Source: UBA2197 sp034370465 (GTDB taxonomy: Bacteria; Desulfobacterota; Desulfuromonadia; Desulfuromonadales; UBA2197). From it: a stretch of DNA of 8,372 bases. The stretch lies in assembly GCA_034370465.1 (NCBI GenBank), contig JAXMLA010000087.1:1-8372 (forward strand), written 5' to 3'. Every line of letters starts with the position of its first letter. Positions within the stretch are counted from its first letter, which is position 1. The notes beneath the pieces were generated by a model, which was given only the letters and a program-made list of their open reading frames with translations, was not told the origin of the DNA and did no database searches. The position numbers were made by a program, and so were the translations under genes. Positions 6,221 to 8,372 of this stretch are shown here, in pieces.

Positions 6221-6471
6221 TCTCCCTTCCCACAGTGCCCTTTACTGCCGCAACACCCGCCCGCTGCGGGTGTTTCACCATGAATCAACTCGGCATGATA
6301 TTCATCCATTTCTTCTTCCAGTGCGGCGATGATCGTGGCGAAATCCTCCGCTTTGAGTGCTTTCTCACAAGCAGGACAGAGGAAGTTTGCTTCCTTGAAC
6401 CAGGGTAAGGGCTGATAAAGCTCGCACTGACAGTGGGGACATTCCAGCGAAATCATTTCCTGCTCAGACAC
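6217..6471 (-). CDS. small zinc-ribbon protein with Cys/His/Gly-rich tail
   Basis: The 84-residue product has a zinc-ribbon pattern, CPHCQC at 11-16 and CPAC at 32-35, then an acidic helix (about 42-62, EEEMDEYHAE) and a C-terminal GGCCGSKGHCGKGD (71-84) with three more Cys and one His. That tail resembles metal-storage or metal-chaperone tails such as the one in SlyD, although the body is unrelated. The start is GTG 6471, chosen because AAGGAG lies seven bases upstream. An internal ATG (Met6) has a poorer site. It is the last gene of the three-gene minus-strand operon, 18 bases after the protease stop. No named family is recognised. A role in metal handling or as a partner of the protease is inference. 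Confidence 0.8.
   Translation of the reverse strand: MSEQEMISLECPHCQCELYQPLPWFKEANFLCPACEKALKAEDFATIIAALEEEMDEYHAELIHGETPAAGGCCGSKGHCGKGD
6252..6274 (+). terminator. possible terminator of the 59-residue gene, inside the opposite CDS
   Basis: AACACCCGC (6252-6260) pairs perfectly with GCGGGTGTT (6266-6274) around a five-base loop, 31 bases after the plus-strand stop. Only three T follow the stem, so termination may be weak. The same bases encode part of the Cys/Gly-rich tail of the minus-strand protein, which may explain the repeat by codon content alone. Confidence 0.35.
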
Positions 6472-6489
6472 AGATTTTCTCCTTGTGGT

Positions 6490-7587
6490 TTACGGTTGCG
6501 GCAGTCCCGCGCGAATGGTTGCCAGATCAATATCGAGCGGCTGCCAAGCCTTCGGTAGCAGGGCGATCTCGCGTTTCAACGCGGCAATGCGCTCGGGGTT
6601 GGAAGGGTGCGTCGACAGAAATTCCGGCGGAGTCAGTTGCTGCTCTTTTTCGAGAAGTTCAAAGAAGCGTACCATCCCCTGCGGATCGATCCCGGCTGCG
6701 ACCAAACGCCGTAATCCTTCCTGGTCCGCTTCCCGCTCTGCCTCCCGGGAAAATCCGAGTTCCGTCAATCTTTGCAGTCCTTCCGCCAGCGCTGTCCCGC
6801 CGTAGTCGCCAAGGGCCAGCGAAGCAAGGGCGCGCAGCCCCAAACTTTTGACGATCCCCTTGAGACTATGGCGGAGCTCGGCATGGGCAATTTCATGGGC
6901 GAGCACCCCGGCCAACTCCTCTGGACTGGAAATGGCGCGTAGCAGGCCGGCATTGACAACAACGACGCCGCCGGGGGCGGCAAAAGCATTGATCTCCTTA
7001 TGATTCGCCACAAACCAGCGATAGTGATGCGGAGAATTTATTGTTAGCTTTGCGCCGATCCGGGCCAGCGCCTCAACACTCGGGCCGCTCTCGATCAGTT
7101 GCATGGAGAGGCGGCTCTGGGAAAGGACCATATCACCAATCCGGGCTTCCTGCTGCACCGGAATATGCCGGATGAGCCAGTCGGCGACAGTATCCCGTTG
7201 GAGAAAGAGGAGTCCGAGGAGGAGGACAGGAATCAGCAGTACCCCGCCCAGCACTGCCCAGCCGCAACGGAAGCGGCGTTCGACGCCGCTTTTCGCCCGC
7301 CCCGCGCGTTGCAGATGCGGGGCGTAAAGCGCCGGCGCCCCGGCCAGACAAAGATCGCGGGCGTTGACGTCGTCGATAAAGAGGGCATATTCGCCGCGAT
7401 CGTCTTGCCAGGAAATTTTTATCCCCTGAGCATTAAAGCCGCTCGCAGTAATGGACAGGTTCGTGGCGCTCCACTCCTGCTCCGGGCTGACAATCTGCAG
7501 CCTATCATCTTCTTGCCAAGCTCCGGTCACCGCAACTCCGCTGCCGGGGAGTTGCGGGCCGAAGAAACGGGCAGAAAAAGGTATCAT
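6490..7587 (-). CDS. membrane-anchored M48 family metalloprotease
   Basis: The 365-residue protein starts at ATG 7587. A TTG just upstream is in frame but less likely. The order is: an N-terminal beta-rich domain (about 1-85) of the kind seen before some M48 peptidases, a basic stretch, one transmembrane helix (about 110-129), then the M48 domain. It has HEIAH at 231-235 (two zinc-binding His and the catalytic Glu), the EREADQEG box at about 284-291 that supplies the third zinc ligand, and STHPSNPERIAAL near 325-337, typical of this family. The catalytic part likely faces the periplasm, as in BepA/YfgC- or LoiP-type quality-control proteases, though BepA itself is soluble with TPR repeats, which are absent here. 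The stop of the upstream gene and this ATG share one base (TGATG), so translation is coupled. Confidence 0.92.
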   Translation of the reverse strand: MIPFSARFFGPQLPGSGVAVTGAWQEDDRLQIVSPEQEWSATNLSITASGFNAQGIKISWQDDRGEYALFIDDVNARDLCLAGAPALYAPHLQRAGRAKSGVERRFRCGWAVLGGVLLIPVLLLGLLFLQRDTVADWLIRHIPVQQEARIGDMVLSQSRLSMQLIESGPSVEALARIGAKLTINSPHHYRWFVANHKEINAFAAPGGVVVVNAGLLRAISSPEELAGVLAHEIAHAELRHSLKGIVKSLGLRALASLALGDYGGTALAEGLQRLTELGFSREAEREADQEGLRRLVAAGIDPQGMVRFFELLEKEQQLTPPEFLSTHPSNPERIAALKREIALLPKAWQPLDIDLATIRAGLPQP

Positions 7588-8372
7588 CAATCGTCGCTAC
7601 CACCAAGGATGCCGCCGAGGATGCCGGCCCCAAGGACGGATCCCTGGCCGACCGAACGACCGCCGGCCGCCGGGGCCGAGAGGATGATCCGGTTAGCAAG
7701 GCGCGAAAGGGGGAGGGATTGCAGCCAGACTTTGCCGGGACCGGTGAGGGTAGCAAAGAAGAGTCCCTCGCCGCCAAAGATGGCCGATTTCACTTTGCCG
7801 ACATATTTGATATCGAAATCGACGGTCGGTTGAAAGGCGACAATGCAACCGGTATCGATGCGCAGCGACTCGCCGGGGGCGAGGACCAACTCTTTCAGGG
7901 TGCCGCCGGCATGAACAAAGGCGAGGCCGTCCCCTTCGAGCTTCTGCATGATGAACCCTTCGCCGCCGAAGAGGCCGACACCGAGTTTTTTCTGGAAGGC
8001 GATCCCCAGGGAAACGCCTTTGGCGGCGCAAAGGAAGGCGTCTTTCTGACAGATGAGCGTACCGCCGATAGCGGAGAGCTGCACCGGGATGATCTTCCCC
8101 GGATAGGGGGCGGCAAAAGCGACGCGGCGCTTGTCGCGCCCTTCGTTGTGGAAGATGGTGGTGAAGAGCCCCTCGCCGGTGAGGAGGCGCTTACCGGCGC
8201 CGAGGACTTTACCGAAGAAGCCCCCCTGCTGTGAGCCGTCGCCGAAGACGGTATCCATCTCGATGCCATCCTGCATATACATCATCGCTCCGGCCTCGCC
8301 GATCGCCGCTTCCCCCGGATCGAGCTCGACTTCGACGTACTGCATTTCATTGCCGAAAATTTCGTAATCCAC
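7587..8372 (-). CDS. AIM24 / TIGR00266 family protein (start at window edge)
   Basis: The frame runs to the window edge, where it begins with GTG. That GTG could be the true start, since family members commonly begin with a short MxYEI-type segment, but a start slightly upstream outside the window cannot be excluded. The 261 visible residues show the family pattern: DYEIFGNEM, VELDPGE (15-21), GEAGAMMYM (25-33), a Gly-rich GEGLF (66-70), LFGGEGFIMQKLEGDG (134-149), GESLRIDTGCIVAF (167-180), GGEGLFFATLTGPGKVWLQSLP (200-221) and a glycine-rich tail with GAGILGGILGG. The fold is a beta-sandwich of unknown biochemical role. Eukaryotic Aim24 acts in mitochondrial inner-membrane organisation. No signal peptide is seen. 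It is the first visible gene of an operon with the M48 protease and the zinc-ribbon protein. Confidence 0.92.
   Translation of the reverse strand: MDYEIFGNEMQYVEVELDPGEAAIGEAGAMMYMQDGIEMDTVFGDGSQQGGFFGKVLGAGKRLLTGEGLFTTIFHNEGRDKRRVAFAAPYPGKIIPVQLSAIGGTLICQKDAFLCAAKGVSLGIAFQKKLGVGLFGGEGFIMQKLEGDGLAFVHAGGTLKELVLAPGESLRIDTGCIVAFQPTVDFDIKYVGKVKSAIFGGEGLFFATLTGPGKVWLQSLPLSRLANRIILSAPAAGGRSVGQGSVLGAGILGGILGGSDD

Noticed and set aside
7099..7833. Plus-strand 244-codon frame opposite the protease and AIM24 genes
   Set aside because: Both minus-strand genes have full family motifs across this interval. The plus frame spans their junction and has no domain signal.

Overview
The window looks like chromosomal DNA of a Gram-negative bacterium. 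A GspG-type pseudopilin, a MacA/MacB-type periplasmic adaptor and transporter, moderately high GC and small cysteine-rich proteins make a member of the Desulfuromonadales (Geobacter, Desulfuromonas or Pelobacter type) my best guess. That placement is inference from style and gene content. There is no rRNA or other marker here to prove it.

Layout. (1) Positions 1-1404, plus strand: the end of a type II secretion-like pseudopilin gene, then an unrecognised 294-residue protein with cysteine-pair zinc-ribbon motifs and one membrane segment. A strong intrinsic terminator (1432-1477) closes this part. (2) Positions 1504-5727, plus strand: a tight four-gene operon for a MacAB-like exporter. It contains a periplasmic adaptor, a stand-alone ABC ATPase and two paralogous FtsX/MacB-type permeases. 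Start and stop codons overlap or nearly touch throughout. (3) Positions 5728-6040: a 313-base gap with structure on both strands. It holds a GC-rich hairpin whose T-tract lies on the minus strand, a perfect minus-strand Shine-Dalgarno sequence before a very short frame, a 16-bp perfect palindrome and an A7/T7 inverted repeat. (4) Positions 6041-6220, plus strand: a 59-residue cysteine-rich protein. (5) Positions 6217-8372, minus strand: a three-gene operon read from right to left, with an AIM24/TIGR00266 family protein (reaching the window edge), an M48 membrane metalloprotease and an 84-residue zinc-ribbon protein. The last gene overlaps the 59-residue gene tail to tail by four bases.

How the genes work together. 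The adaptor and ATP-driven permeases should form a tripartite-type export or extrusion pump spanning the inner membrane and periplasm. It would need a TolC-like outer-membrane channel, which is not encoded here. The minus-strand operon joins a predicted envelope-quality-control protease to an AIM24-fold protein of unknown role and a small metal-binding protein. I see no mobile element, CRISPR array, tRNA or rRNA. The most unusual points are the heteromeric (split) MacB arrangement, the terminator 26 bases before the adaptor gene, and the structured gap at 5741-5970.
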